A stretch of DNA of 64,000 bases, taken from assembly GCF_022602565.1 (NCBI RefSeq), contig NZ_JALBCV010000012.1:1-64000 (forward strand), read 5' to 3'. Shown piece after piece: positions 1 to 9,419 of the stretch. A model generated the notes under the pieces. The model saw only the letters and a list, made by a program, of their open reading frames with translations, did no database searches and was not told the origin of the DNA. The position numbers were made by a program, and so were the translations under genes. This DNA is from Rosenbergiella metrosideri. GTDB taxonomy: Bacteria; Pseudomonadota; Gammaproteobacteria; Enterobacterales; Enterobacteriaceae. Positions within the stretch are counted from its first letter, which is position 1. Every line of letters begins with the position of its first letter.

Positions 1-76
<76 letters not shown>

Positions 77-83
77 ACATAAG

Positions 84-120
84 AAAGCTTATCAAATTCA
101 ATTTGATAAGCTTTTTTTTT
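84..120 (+). terminator. Intrinsic terminator after tRNA-fMet
   Basis: A near-perfect inverted repeat has 15-base arms at 84-98 and 100-114 around a single central base, followed by a T run to 120. It terminates the tRNA transcript. It also lies immediately past the argS stop codon on the minus strand, where the T tract is weaker, so it may act in both directions. Confidence 0.9.
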
Positions 121-1861
121 ACATCCTCTCTGGTACTCGAATGCCTAAGGTCGATAACCCTAGTGCCAAAACATCCCCCGTTAACTGAGTGATATAGAGA
201 CGATTTTTTCTCTTCGCTGCGTCCGGTTCAGTTAAGATTGGGGTATTCGCGTAGAAACGCGAGAACAGTGAGGCGAGTTCATAAAGATACTGACACATCA
301 TGTTAGGCAGCCCTTCTCTCGCCACCAAGTTAAAGCGCTCTTCGAGCTGTAAAATAGCTAAAGCAATGGCTCGCTCTTCGTCAGAGGTCACCGTTAATCC
401 TTGAGGATCCTGCCAACTCAATCCTTGCAGGCGAGCTTTTTCAAGTAAAGAGCGAATCCGCGCCCCGGCATACTGAATGTAAGGGGCAGTGTTACCTTCA
501 AAACTCAACATACTGTCCCAATCAAAGATATAGTCGGTCGTTCTATTTTTCGAGAGATCGGCATATTTAACCGCACCAATCCCAATAATAGTCGCGAGCT
601 CATCCAAGTCAGCCCCAGTAATATGGGGCGATTTCTGCTCAATAATCCGCTTCGCTCGACTTACCGCCTCCGCCAGTAGCTCTGATAATTTTATCGTTCC
701 CCCTTCGCGCGTCTTAAAAGGCTGTCCTTGCTTGTCCAACATCATGCCAAACTTATGATGCTCCAACGCCACGTCTTCTGGCACGTAACCGGCCTTACGC
801 ACGATCGCCCAAGCCATCATAAGATGTTGATGTTGGCGCGCATCGATATAGTACAACACGCGGTCTGCCTTAAGAGTTTGGTAGCGATACTTCGCACACG
901 CAATATCCGTGGTGGTGTAGAGATAGCCACCATCTTGCTTACGAATCACCACTCCCATCGGTTCACCCTGCTTATTCTTATAAGCATCCAGATAAACCAC
1001 AACCGACCCCTGCTCCTCCTGTGCGATACGGCGCTGCAATAAATCATCAATAATTTCTGGCAGCATCGTATTGTAAGCACTTTCTCCCCGGATATCGTCC
1101 GGCGTAAGGGAGACGCCCAAAAGATCGTAGTTCTGCTGATTCTGTTGCATAGAGATTTCGACTAATCGCTGCCACATCTTGCGGCAATACTCGTCACCTT
1201 GCTGTAGCTTAACCACATACTGTCTGGCACGTTTAGAAAAGTCAGCATCTTGATCGTAACGTTTTTTCGCCTCGCGATAGAATCCTTCGAGATCCGAGAG
1301 CGAAAGTTGATCATGGCTTTCCGCTTCCTCTAAGTGAGCAATCAACATGCCAAATTGCGTTCCCCAATCGCCAATATGATTAACTTTGGTTACCTTGTGC
1401 CCAAGAAACGTGAGTGTACGCACACTGGCATCGCCGATAATTGTCGAGCGTAAATGGCCAACATGCATCTCTTTCGCGACATTCGGCGATGAGTAATCGA
1501 TAACAACATGGGTTGGGGCCTGCAGGGCGACACCCAATCGTGCATCGTTAGCGATTCCCGCTATCGCCTCCGATAACCAGCTATTATTTAGCCGTATATT
1601 AATAAAGCCTGCACCAGCCACCTCAACGCTTTGTATCATCGCAAGGAAATCGGGATTTTTTTTCATCTGCTCCGCCACTTGCTCCGCTAATTGACGAGGC
1701 GGTATCTGCAATATTTTGGCAAGAGGAAGCATGGAGTCGATTTGATAATCAGCCAAATCAGGGCGTAAAGAGACTTTAGCCGTAATGGCCACAACCGGAG
1801 TGATTTTTAGGTGCTGTAAAGCCTCTTGGGCATAAGTTGAGAGTAGTGCTGATATATTCAT
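119..1861 (-). CDS. argS: Arginyl-tRNA synthetase, divergent second-type copy
   Basis: This is a full-length class I arginyl-tRNA synthetase of 580 residues (E. coli ArgS 577), which charges tRNA-Arg with arginine in the cytoplasm. The N-terminal Add-1 domain is followed by the HIGH-type motif HVGHLRS with the typical upstream PNVAKEM, then GDWGTQFGM, and a C-terminal DALR anticodon-binding domain ending in the conserved VPERM. Compared from memory, it is only moderately similar to E. coli ArgS, especially in the first 100 residues and the C-terminal domain, while neighbouring ArgA is far closer to its counterpart. That suggests a paralogue or transferred copy rather than the housekeeping gene. 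The start has a good AGAGGG site. It lies 33 bp downstream of an argR paralogue on the same strand, probably as an operon. Whether another argS exists elsewhere cannot be seen. Confidence 0.9.
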   Translation of the reverse strand: MNISALLSTYAQEALQHLKITPVVAITAKVSLRPDLADYQIDSMLPLAKILQIPPRQLAEQVAEQMKKNPDFLAMIQSVEVAGAGFINIRLNNSWLSEAIAGIANDARLGVALQAPTHVVIDYSSPNVAKEMHVGHLRSTIIGDASVRTLTFLGHKVTKVNHIGDWGTQFGMLIAHLEEAESHDQLSLSDLEGFYREAKKRYDQDADFSKRARQYVVKLQQGDEYCRKMWQRLVEISMQQNQQNYDLLGVSLTPDDIRGESAYNTMLPEIIDDLLQRRIAQEEQGSVVVYLDAYKNKQGEPMGVVIRKQDGGYLYTTTDIACAKYRYQTLKADRVLYYIDARQHQHLMMAWAIVRKAGYVPEDVALEHHKFGMMLDKQGQPFKTREGGTIKLSELLAEAVSRAKRIIEQKSPHITGADLDELATIIGIGAVKYADLSKNRTTDYIFDWDSMLSFEGNTAPYIQYAGARIRSLLEKARLQGLSWQDPQGLTVTSDEERAIALAILQLEERFNLVAREGLPNMMCQYLYELASLFSRFYANTPILTEPDAAKRKNRLYITQLTGDVLALGLSTLGIRVPERM

Positions 1862-1894
1862 ATTTCCCTCTACGCAAGATATTTTAATTACGCA

Positions 1895-2368
1895 TTAATT
1901 ATCATCAGAATTTAAAATCTGCATGACAGATTGATAGATTTCATCGATTTTGGTATCCATAACCGGGACGGTAAATATAGTGTCATCCCCCGCGACAGTA
2001 CCGAGTATTCCATCATTTCTTCCACAGGAATCGAGTAATCGGGCAATAAGCGGAGCCGCCCCGGGAACGGTGTGAATAACCACCATCCATTGATTGTACT
2101 CAACACTTAACACGGAACTTTTGAGGGTGGTTTTAGCGGTTGGCACACCTCGTTCAGCGGGTAAACTATAGACCATTTCCATGCGCGCATTACGCTTTCG
2201 GACGGCTCCATAACTGGTGAGCATTCGGGAGATTTTTGATTGATTGATATGCTCAAAACCTTGCTGTGTTAAATGTTCAACAAAATCTAATTGTGAACCG
2301 ATACATTCATCTTCCAATAACTTCTTAAATACACGATCTAGGTCAAGACATTTATTTTTCTTTAACAT
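1895..2368 (-). CDS. argR: ArgR-family arginine repressor paralogue
   Basis: A 157-residue protein with the full two-domain layout of the hexameric arginine repressor (E. coli ArgR 156). The N-terminal winged helix-turn-helix ends in the recognition segment [16 protein letters not shown]. The C-terminal arginine-binding and oligomerisation domain contains [12 protein letters not shown] and [10 protein letters not shown], whose paired aspartates bind arginine. The first 30 residues and the segment after the HTH differ clearly from E. coli ArgR. The chromosomal argR normally sits next to mdh, so this is probably a second, locus-specific regulator. It is followed by argS on the same strand and preceded, after a terminator, by the arginine decarboxylase gene. 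It probably senses arginine and controls this island, but the targets are inferred. Confidence 0.88.
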   Translation of the reverse strand: MLKKNKCLDLDRVFKKLLEDECIGSQLDFVEHLTQQGFEHINQSKISRMLTSYGAVRKRNARMEMVYSLPAERGVPTAKTTLKSSVLSVEYNQWMVVIHTVPGAAPLIARLLDSCGRNDGILGTVAGDDTIFTVPVMDTKIDEIYQSVMQILNSDDN

Positions 2369-2569
2369 AAAACCATTACCTTTTTATAATAGGCATAAAT
2401 GAATACCACCCCCTCATTATTAAATACCTAGATTATTAAAAGAAGCCTCACACACCGATGACATTGACCTTAATCATAAGAAAGGAGATTAAATAGCAGA
2501 CTTAAACCACCTATTAATTTTTAAACTAATAATTTTTGATCTTAATTAAAACCCAGGCACTTATTAAAT

Positions 2570-2602
2570 AAAAAAGGGTAACAACTTAATTATTATTACC
2601 CT
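2570..2602 (-). terminator. Intrinsic terminator after adiA
   Basis: On the minus strand, GGGTAA at 2601-2596 pairs with TTACCC at 2581-2576, closed by one extra A-T pair, and six T residues follow. The hairpin sits 40 bp past the adiA stop codon and separates adiA from the argR-argS pair. The rest of 2369-2641 is AT-rich promoter sequence for argR with no visible gene. Confidence 0.85.
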
Positions 2603-2641
2603 AGAGCAATTAATGTTAATAATTTCAATATAACTTAGCGA

Positions 2642-4924
2642 TTATTGCTTAACACACATCACATGGTAAACACCGTCTTCTTTTTCAGCACCTTCTGTTT
2701 CGTGTTCGAATCCAGGGAAGGCATCATCCCAAGCTTGTAGCGCTTGTAAGTAAGCGATTTGTGGGCTGTGCTGATCACCGAAGTTTTCGCCTGACATCAG
2801 CATTGGAATTCCTGGTGGATAAGGAATGACGGAGTTCGCTGCGGTTCGGCCAGCAAGTTCATAGATAGAGACCAGCTCGACATTATCTTTCACCAGTTGC
2901 GTGTAAGCATCGCGCGGTACCATATCCATTTGCGGAAGACTTGAATAAGCTTTATTCAATTGGTCGCTTGGATTATGTTTTTTCAGGAAGGCAATCATCC
3001 GGCGACCCAGTTGTTGCATCGTCATTGTTCCATACAGAACAGGGTCAGTCTCGACAAGCCCCGGTAACACCTCGCTTAATGGCGCATCCGCATCGTAATG
3101 TTTTTTGAAGGACAATAAGCTGTTCATTAGGGTGACCCATTTTCCTTTGGTTACCCCCATCGAGAATAAGAACATCACTTGGAAATCGGTGGTACGCGTT
3201 GGAACAATACCGAGACTTGAAAGGTAAGCAGTCACTAATGCAGCAGGCACCCCTTCTTCTTGTAACGATCCGTCATCATTCAAACCCGGCGTTAATAGAC
3301 TGACTTTAACGGGATCTAACATTACCCAGTTCTCATCCAGTCCCTCAAAACCATGCCAGCGATCCGAAGGATTGAGCATCCAGCAGCTTTGCTCTTTAAC
3401 TAATAAATCGCGTGGCGCCTCGGCGAAATCATAGCTTTGCTGAGTACGCGGATCGGTCACCACTTCAGGATTCCAAGGTTTAAAGAACCAGCTATTCTCA
3501 GCGTTTGCTTGCTGATGCGCGCGGGCTACCGCTTGACGGAACTCAACGGCCTCCTCAATCACTTCCGTTGTCAGGTTAATGCCCTGATTCCCCTCCATCA
3601 TCGCGGCAGCCACATCGTTCGAGGCGGCGATAGAGTAAAGAGGCGAAGTAGTCGCATGCATCATATAGGCTTGGCTGAACTGTGCGGGTTTAATCGATCC
3701 CCGGCCTTCGCGCATATGGATGTAAGAAGCCTGTGATAATGCATTCAATAATTTATGCGTAGAATGGGTAGCGAAAATAGTCGGTTGATCGGCACCGTGC
3801 GCCGCTTTGTCCCCACGCATTGCATGGAAGTGCTGATAAATCGGGTTGAAGCGTGAGTAACCGAACCACGCTTCGTCGTAATGGATACGATCACAGCTCT
3901 CACCCAATAGTTGCTGAATAGCGTCACCATTGTAGATAAGCCCGTCATAGGTACAGTTAGTGACCACGCTATAGACTGGGCGGCTATTTAGCGCCTTGCT
4001 AGCAAAAGGGTTATCAGCAATACGCTGTTGAATGGCTTTACGCGTCATTTGCGCTTTGGGGATGGGCCCGATAATCCCATAAGCGTTACGGGTCGGCGTC
4101 ATATAAACCGGCGCAACACCGGTTAACATCAACCCCTGCTCGATAGATTTATGACTATTACGGTCACAGATCGCGATATCGTTATCGGTACAGCAGGCCT
4201 GCATAATTGTGCGGTTCGCGCCAGATGTCCCGACCACTAAGGAGTAGGACCGATGCGCCCCGAAGACCTCTGCGATATATTTTTCACTCTCTCCAAAGGC
4301 ACCAGTGTGATCAAGCATTGAACCGAGGCAAGCCCTTTCAATCCCCATATCGGTACGGAAGATATTTTCACCATAGAAGTCAAAGAACTTACGGCCAACA
4401 GGCGTTTTACAAAAACCAATCCCCCCTTGGTGGCCCGGTGCCGACCAGGAATACTCTTTCTCTTTAGCGTATTTCATCATGGCAGACATCAGCGGTGGCA
4501 TAATGATTTTTTCGTAACGAGCCACCGCTGCTTGCAAGCGGCCAACAATAAAGTCAGTAGTATCATCGAGGACCAAAAAGGTCTCAACCACATTACTCAT
4601 TACTTCAGCAGGAATCGCTTTTCCTTCATCGTGGGTATTGACGAGCAAAAATGCTGGGACCTTTTCATGGCGGACTCTTAACTGCTTGAGGAGGTGACAA
4701 ATAGCCTCTTTTTGCGAAGGAGCCCACTCAATCATAATACAGTCAATCGGCGCCATTGAGCTGACATAGGTCGCTGCTTCTTGGTAGTGGTGAGTAAATT
4801 TAACGTGCTCACCTTTACTGCGCAGCAAGTGGCTGATGGTATCAATCGTCTCTTCAAGAGGCGTCAAACTGTTTTGTTGCATTCTCGCCTGGTGTAGGGC
4901 GACTAAAAAATTTTTGTCACACAT
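2642..4924 (-). CDS. adiA: Inducible (acid-resistance) arginine decarboxylase, AdiA type
   Basis: This 760-residue fold-type I PLP decarboxylase of the AdiA/CadA/SpeC family converts arginine to agmatine and CO2, consuming a cytoplasmic proton. The wing domain occupies roughly residues 1-130, the PLP domain 130-500 and the C-terminal domain the remainder. The PLP-binding lysine is in THSTHKLLNALSQASY. The motifs SWSAPGHQGG, RTDMGIE, SLLDHTGAFGE-like and NCTYDG follow E. coli AdiA (about 755 residues) closely, including the C-terminal HVMCVK, so arginine is the likely substrate rather than lysine or ornithine. A GAGG site lies 6 bp before the ATG. It is transcribed divergently from a PotE-type antiporter, the usual pairing in an acid-resistance system. 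No AdiY-type AraC regulator is present; an argR paralogue lies downstream instead. Confidence 0.93.
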   Translation of the reverse strand: MCDKNFLVALHQARMQQNSLTPLEETIDTISHLLRSKGEHVKFTHHYQEAATYVSSMAPIDCIMIEWAPSQKEAICHLLKQLRVRHEKVPAFLLVNTHDEGKAIPAEVMSNVVETFLVLDDTTDFIVGRLQAAVARYEKIIMPPLMSAMMKYAKEKEYSWSAPGHQGGIGFCKTPVGRKFFDFYGENIFRTDMGIERACLGSMLDHTGAFGESEKYIAEVFGAHRSYSLVVGTSGANRTIMQACCTDNDIAICDRNSHKSIEQGLMLTGVAPVYMTPTRNAYGIIGPIPKAQMTRKAIQQRIADNPFASKALNSRPVYSVVTNCTYDGLIYNGDAIQQLLGESCDRIHYDEAWFGYSRFNPIYQHFHAMRGDKAAHGADQPTIFATHSTHKLLNALSQASYIHMREGRGSIKPAQFSQAYMMHATTSPLYSIAASNDVAAAMMEGNQGINLTTEVIEEAVEFRQAVARAHQQANAENSWFFKPWNPEVVTDPRTQQSYDFAEAPRDLLVKEQSCWMLNPSDRWHGFEGLDENWVMLDPVKVSLLTPGLNDDGSLQEEGVPAALVTAYLSSLGIVPTRTTDFQVMFLFSMGVTKGKWVTLMNSLLSFKKHYDADAPLSEVLPGLVETDPVLYGTMTMQQLGRRMIAFLKKHNPSDQLNKAYSSLPQMDMVPRDAYTQLVKDNVELVSIYELAGRTAANSVIPYPPGIPMLMSGENFGDQHSPQIAYLQALQAWDDAFPGFEHETEGAEKEDGVYHVMCVKQ

Positions 4925-5375
4925 ATAGACCTCGTTATTATTTTAAATCAATTCACTCCGGTTATTCGCTTAGCAGTAAATAAATTTACCAAGGACTAAA
5001 ACCGGGAAGATGATAAAAACCTAACGCTAATTTAAAATAAATTCCAGCCTATTTTTTGTCGAAAAAATATTTTTAAATACTTATTGAGTAATCATGACTT
5101 TAAATATAAACCAGCTCTTAAGATTAAATATTAAAATAGATATAAAACAAGAGCTTAGGTCCAAACCAAACTAATGAAAACCTAATGAATAATTATCCAA
5201 AAATAATTTTAGCACTCGTTAAATTGATATTAATCAATTACAAAAGCAGGGGTTAAGTCGTAATTTAAAAAGCATGAAAACCCTTTTAATTAATAACGAA
5301 TGAATATTTATATTCGCTATTAAGAATATAAATTCCAACACAAAAGGGTACTATTTCAACATTAGGAGAAAGTTT
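4925..5375. promoter_or_regulatory. Divergent adiA / antiporter promoter region
   Basis: These 451 bp contain no convincing gene and are very AT-rich. They must hold the promoters of both the decarboxylase (leftward) and the antiporter (rightward). A strong Shine-Dalgarno AGGAG precedes the antiporter ATG at 5376. Two ARG-box-like sites are listed separately. The length and AT-richness would suit an H-NS-silenced, stress-induced promoter region, but that is inference. Confidence 0.6.
5184..5201. promoter_or_regulatory. Candidate ARG box between adiA and the antiporter
   Basis: The 18 bases starting AATGAATAATTAT match the ArgR operator consensus (wnTGAATwwwwATTCAnw) at all but one position, a T-to-C change in the second half. 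A second, weaker match (two mismatches) lies at 5321-5338, about 38 bp before the antiporter start. AT-rich sequence gives such matches by chance more often, so the sites are candidates. They would place the decarboxylase and antiporter under ArgR or its paralogue encoded at 1895-2368. Confidence 0.5.
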
Positions 5376-6698
5376 ATGACCACTAAATCAAAAAAAATGG
5401 GGGTAATAGACCTAACCGTATTGGTTGCCGTTAACATGATGGGCTCAGGTATTATTATGCTGCCCGCCAGTTTAGCGGAAACCGGGGCGATTTCGGTCTT
5501 ATCTTGGCTGGTTACCGTGGTGGGGGCAATGTGTATCGCTTATACTTTCGCCCGCTGCGGTGCCTTGTGTAAGCGGTCAGGCGGAATGTCCGCTTACGCC
5601 TCTGAAGCACACGGTAAATCAGCCTTTTTTATCGCGTCTTACACTTACTACATCTGTTTAGTGATCAGCTGTGTGGCGATTGCGGTTTCCGCCACTGGGT
5701 ACATGGCGCCATTCGCCCCGTGGATTAACGAAACGCCGGTCCATACCTTCCTTACCGTGGTAGCCATCCTTATCGTCACGATGGTTGCAAACTTCAAAGG
5801 TCCAAAGATCACCGGACGTATCTCTAATATTACGGTGTGGGGAATTATTATTCCGGTAGCAGGTTTATCGATTATTGGCTGGTTCTGGTTTGACCCAGCG
5901 ATCTTCAGTTCTGCTTGGAATCCACATGGTTTAACCACCGGTGGTGCGATTTCATCCGGTATTTCCCTGACCTTATGGGCTTTCTTAGGGGTAGAATCCG
6001 CTGGGGCCAACTCTGATGCCGTGGAAAACCCAGAACGTAATGTGCCACTGGCATGTCTATTTGGTACGGGCTTTGCGGCTATTGTCTATATTGCTTCCAC
6101 CACTGTTATTCAAGGGATTATTCCCAATGCCGAGCTTGCGGCAAGTAACGCCCCCTTTGGACTGGTTTTCGCTAAAATGTTTAACCCAACCATCGGTATG
6201 GTCGTGACCGGGCTGGCTGTTATTGCTTGTATCGGTTCACTATTAGGTTGGCAGTTTACCAACGCGCAAGTCTCTAAATCTGCCGCCGATGACCACTTAT
6301 TCCCAGCTATCTTCAGCAAACTCAGTAAGGATGACGCGCCGATAGCGGGTATGATCATTATGCTCGTCTTGGAACTGTTGCTGGCTTCCATGACTATCTC
6401 ACCAAACTTACTGAAACAGTTCAATATGTTGCTTAATCTGGCCGTCTTTATCAACATGGTGCCTTACGTACTGTCGATGACTGGTCTACAAGTGATGCTA
6501 CAGAAGAGCCAAGTCAGCGCATCGGAATACCGTATTGCTTCCATCGTCAGTACTGCCGCCGTGCTTTACAGCATTTACGGTGTCTACTCTTGTGGGGTAG
6601 AGGCGGTATTCGGCGGCACTATTATCACGATGATCGGCTATATCTTCTATGGCTTCATTGCCGGACGTGAGAAAGAGCACCAACTGTCTCAACGCTAA
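5376..6698 (+). CDS. PotE-type basic amino acid/polyamine antiporter
   Basis: A 440-residue APC-family inner-membrane antiporter with 12 predicted transmembrane helices. The N-terminal VNMMGSGIIMLPASLAE carries the GSG substrate-binding motif of helix 1, and TLWAFLGVES and GSLLGWQFT are typical of helices 6 and 8. By memory it resembles PotE (ornithine-putrescine, 439 residues) much more than AdiC or CadB. Because it is divergent from an arginine decarboxylase, the expected exchange is external arginine for internal agmatine, so its specificity may have shifted from that of PotE. It would act with AdiA to export protons. A gene symbol is withheld because family (PotE) and context (AdiC role) disagree. 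Confidence 0.88.
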   Translation: MTTKSKKMGVIDLTVLVAVNMMGSGIIMLPASLAETGAISVLSWLVTVVGAMCIAYTFARCGALCKRSGGMSAYASEAHGKSAFFIASYTYYICLVISCVAIAVSATGYMAPFAPWINETPVHTFLTVVAILIVTMVANFKGPKITGRISNITVWGIIIPVAGLSIIGWFWFDPAIFSSAWNPHGLTTGGAISSGISLTLWAFLGVESAGANSDAVENPERNVPLACLFGTGFAAIVYIASTTVIQGIIPNAELAASNAPFGLVFAKMFNPTIGMVVTGLAVIACIGSLLGWQFTNAQVSKSAADDHLFPAIFSKLSKDDAPIAGMIIMLVLELLLASMTISPNLLKQFNMLLNLAVFINMVPYVLSMTGLQVMLQKSQVSASEYRIASIVSTAAVLYSIYGVYSCGVEAVFGGTIITMIGYIFYGFIAGREKEHQLSQR

Positions 6699-6712
6699 CC
6701 CCTCCTCCCTAC

Positions 6713-6741
6713 CCGCCTCTCCCTGCTGGAGGCGGTTTTTT
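6713..6741 (+). terminator. Intrinsic terminator after the antiporter gene
   Basis: CCGCCTC at 6713-6719 pairs with GAGGCGG at 6729-6735, followed by six T residues. It separates the antiporter from convergently transcribed amiC and overlaps the amiC stop codon. Confidence 0.92.
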
Positions 6742-7960
6742 ATGGCTCGTCGTGCTTAGCTTTATAACGCTGAATCCCAGCCAAAATCGCCTCAGCCACC
6801 TGTTGTTGATAGCGAGCCGTCCTTAATTTTCGCTCTTCCTCAGGATGACTAATAAAGGCAGTCTCCACTAAAATTGACGGGATATTTGGGGCTTTCAATA
6901 CGGCAAACCCTGCCCGTTCAACCCTAGACTTATGCAGCGGATTAATTTTGTGTAATTGCTTGAGAACTGCGCTGCCGAGTATCCCACTGTCATGTAAGGT
7001 TTGGTGTTGAATCAGCTCCAATAACGTATTGTCCAGATAGCTATCCCCGCTACGGCTAACGCCGCCGATTAAATCTGACTGGTTTTGCGAGTTAGCCAGA
7101 AAACGGGCGGCTGCAGAGGTTGCGCCCCGTGTTGACAAGGTAAAGACCGAGGCCCCACGCGCCTGCCGGTTAGCCACGGCATCGGCATGTATGGAGACAA
7201 AAATCGTTGCCTTCTGCTGCTGTGCTTTTGCCACCCTCATTGCTAATGGAACGAAATGGTCATCGCTACGCGTCATGACAGCGGCCATACCGGGCTGTTG
7301 ATCGACGAGCTTCTTTAAGCGCTGCGCGATGTGTAAGACAACGTTTTTTTCTAAGGTATTATGTAACCCATGCGCCCCCGGATCTTCCCCACCATGGCCG
7401 GGATCGATCATCACGATAAAGGGAGCGGGCTGTCCGGAGGGAGTGTCAGGCTTAAATGGACTGTTAATAGAGGGGGTATTGGCTAAAAAAAGGCTGAGTG
7501 GATCGTTATCACCCTTCAACTTCGGATAGAGATCGACCACGAGTCGATGCTGAAAGTTAGCCACAGGCTTGAGATTAAAAATATCCGCCCTGATCGGTTG
7601 TTTAAGGTCAACCACTATCCGTAAGGTTGTAGTATCGAATTTAGCCACACGGATTTTGCTAATAAAAGGATCTGTCGCCCTAACTTGCTGACTTAATTTA
7701 TGCAGTGCGGGACTGAGACCAAAGTCATCGATATCAATCACCAAGCGACGTGGTGATGCCAACATAAAATAGCGATAGTGAGGAAGCGTCGACGACTCAA
7801 AGGTGAGACGGGTATAGAGCGTTGAAGGCCATACCCGGGATGCCGTGAACTGCATGACTTCCGCCCCTCGCACCGGGGGGGATAAGCTGATGAGACTAGT
7901 AAGCACAGCAAGGCTTGGTAACCAGTGTGGATACCCGGCCGATCCTTTTTGGAACAACAT
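6740..7960 (-). CDS. amiC: N-acetylmuramoyl-L-alanine amidase AmiC
   Basis: A periplasmic zinc amidase that cleaves the lactyl-amide bond of peptidoglycan during daughter-cell separation, activated by NlpD in E. coli. An N-terminal AMIN domain (about residues 30-140, septal targeting) is followed by the Amidase_3 domain with zinc ligands in [11 protein letters not shown], the downstream glutamate and SIHADA, and the C-terminal catalytic glutamate in [10 protein letters not shown]. The start at 7960 is chosen because an AGGG-rich site precedes it and it gives about 406 residues (E. coli 417); the longer frame to 8029 has no family support. The leader [13 protein letters not shown] plus a hydrophobic stretch ending around PVRGAE lacks the twin-arginine of E. 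coli AmiC, suggesting Sec rather than Tat export. It is divergent from argA. Confidence 0.93.
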   Translation of the reverse strand: MLFQKGSAGYPHWLPSLAVLTSLISLSPPVRGAEVMQFTASRVWPSTLYTRLTFESSTLPHYRYFMLASPRRLVIDIDDFGLSPALHKLSQQVRATDPFISKIRVAKFDTTTLRIVVDLKQPIRADIFNLKPVANFQHRLVVDLYPKLKGDNDPLSLFLANTPSINSPFKPDTPSGQPAPFIVMIDPGHGGEDPGAHGLHNTLEKNVVLHIAQRLKKLVDQQPGMAAVMTRSDDHFVPLAMRVAKAQQQKATIFVSIHADAVANRQARGASVFTLSTRGATSAAARFLANSQNQSDLIGGVSRSGDSYLDNTLLELIQHQTLHDSGILGSAVLKQLHKINPLHKSRVERAGFAVLKAPNIPSILVETAFISHPEEERKLRTARYQQQVAEAILAGIQRYKAKHDEP

Positions 7961-8022
7961 ATCCTTTTCCCTAAAGATAAGTTTGTAATTTATCACAATC
8001 ACAACTTGCAATTTATGCCTAT

Positions 8023-8061
8023 TAAGCATAAAAATACACTTATAACGAATAAAAATTCACT
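8023..8061 (+). promoter_or_regulatory. Tandem ARG boxes upstream of argA
   Basis: Two 18-bp matches to the ArgR operator consensus, at 8023-8040 (15 of 18) and 8044-8061 (17 of 18), are separated by exactly 3 bp, the classic spacing of paired ARG boxes bound by one ArgR hexamer. The second box ends 2 bp before the argA Shine-Dalgarno. Arginine-bound ArgR would repress argA transcription here. Confidence 0.88.
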
Positions 8062-8071
8062 TGGAGTTCCT

Positions 8072-9403
8072 GTGACAGAACGTAGCACTGAACTGGTTAG
8101 AGGTTTTCGGCACACTGCCCCCTACATCAATACTCATCGTAACAAGACTTTTGTCATCATGCTCGGTGGCGAAGCCATCTGCCACGAAAACTTCCTCAGT
8201 ATTGTGAGCGATATTGGTCTTCTACACAGTTTAGGTATTCGTCTTGTCGTCGTATACGGTGCACGCCCGCAAATTGATGCAAATCTACTCGAGCATAATA
8301 TTGAGCCAACTTATCATAAATATACTCGGGTTACCGATGCGCAATCCTTGGAGTTAGTCAAACAAGCGGCGGGTAGATTGCAATTAGATATCACTGCCCG
8401 CCTTTCCATGAGTTTGGGCAACACTCCCCTGCAAAATGCCCATATCAATGTAGTGAGCGGTAACTTTATTATCGCTCAGCCTCTAGGTGTCGACGATGGC
8501 GTCGATTACTGCCACTCTGGGCGTATTCGTCGTATCGATTATCAAGCAATCAATCAGCAATTGGATACCGGCGCTATCGTTCTGATCGGTCCAGTCGCCG
8601 TCTCAGTAACCGGTGAAAGTTTCAATCTGACTTCTGAAGAGATCGCGACCCAAGTCGCCATCAAGCTTAATGCTGCGAAAATGATTGGCTTTTGCTCAGA
8701 GCAAGGTGTTCCCGATGAAGAAGGAAAAATTATCTCAGAGATGTTCCCAGACCAAGCCCAGCAACGGATTGAACAATACGAATCTGCTGGCGATTATCTG
8801 TCTGGTACCGTGCGTTTTTTACGCGGTGCGATGCAAGCTTGCAAAAGTGGCGTGCCGGGTAGCCATCTGATTAGCTACCTAGAAGACGGTGCGTTACTGC
8901 AAGAGCTTTTTTCCCGTGAAGGGATAGGTACACAAGTGGTGATGGCCTCTGCCGAGCAAGTGCGTAAGGCGACGATTGACGATATTGGCGGCATTTTGGA
9001 TCTTATACGTCCCCTTGAACAACAAGGTATTTTGGTTAGACGGTCCCGTGAACAACTCGAGATGGAGATCGATAAGTTTACGGTTGTCGTACGCGATCAA
9101 TTAACGATTGCCTGTGCTGCCCTCTATCCCTTCGAGGATGAGAAAATTGGCGAGATGGCCTGCGTAGCAGTACACCCCGATTACCGCAGCTCTTCTCGGG
9201 GCGATGTGTTACTTCAACAAGTGAGCCAGCAAGCGAAGCAGTCTGGTTTAGAAAAACTTTTCGTACTGACGACACGGAGTATTCACTGGTTCCAAGAACG
9301 AGGCTTCCAGCCGGTCAATATCGAATTCCTGCCAGAAAGTAAGCAGAAACTCTACAATTATCAACGTCGTTCTAAAATCTTAATGCTTAACCTTAATCAG
9401 TAA
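8072..9403 (+). CDS. argA: N-acetylglutamate synthase
   Basis: The first enzyme of arginine biosynthesis acetylates glutamate with acetyl-CoA. The amino acid kinase-like domain (about residues 1-290; [31 protein letters not shown]) binds arginine for feedback inhibition. The C-terminal GNAT acetyltransferase domain (about 295-443) has [11 protein letters not shown] and the conserved IHWFQERGF. The GTG at 8072 is chosen because GGAG lies 5 bp upstream and it gives exactly the 443 residues of the E. coli protein; the frame is open back to 7925 but crosses the ARG boxes. It is preceded by tandem ARG boxes and is convergent with recD, 16 bp apart. Confidence 0.96.
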   Translation: MTERSTELVRGFRHTAPYINTHRNKTFVIMLGGEAICHENFLSIVSDIGLLHSLGIRLVVVYGARPQIDANLLEHNIEPTYHKYTRVTDAQSLELVKQAAGRLQLDITARLSMSLGNTPLQNAHINVVSGNFIIAQPLGVDDGVDYCHSGRIRRIDYQAINQQLDTGAIVLIGPVAVSVTGESFNLTSEEIATQVAIKLNAAKMIGFCSEQGVPDEEGKIISEMFPDQAQQRIEQYESAGDYLSGTVRFLRGAMQACKSGVPGSHLISYLEDGALLQELFSREGIGTQVVMASAEQVRKATIDDIGGILDLIRPLEQQGILVRRSREQLEMEIDKFTVVVRDQLTIACAALYPFEDEKIGEMACVAVHPDYRSSSRGDVLLQQVSQQAKQSGLEKLFVLTTRSIHWFQERGFQPVNIEFLPESKQKLYNYQRRSKILMLNLNQ

Positions 9404-9419
9404 AATACCTATCGCCGCC

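Noticed and set aside
7925-8071. N-terminal extension of ArgA upstream of 8072
   Set aside because: The open frame runs back over the amiC start and the ARG boxes; a GGAG site and exact family length support the GTG at 8072.
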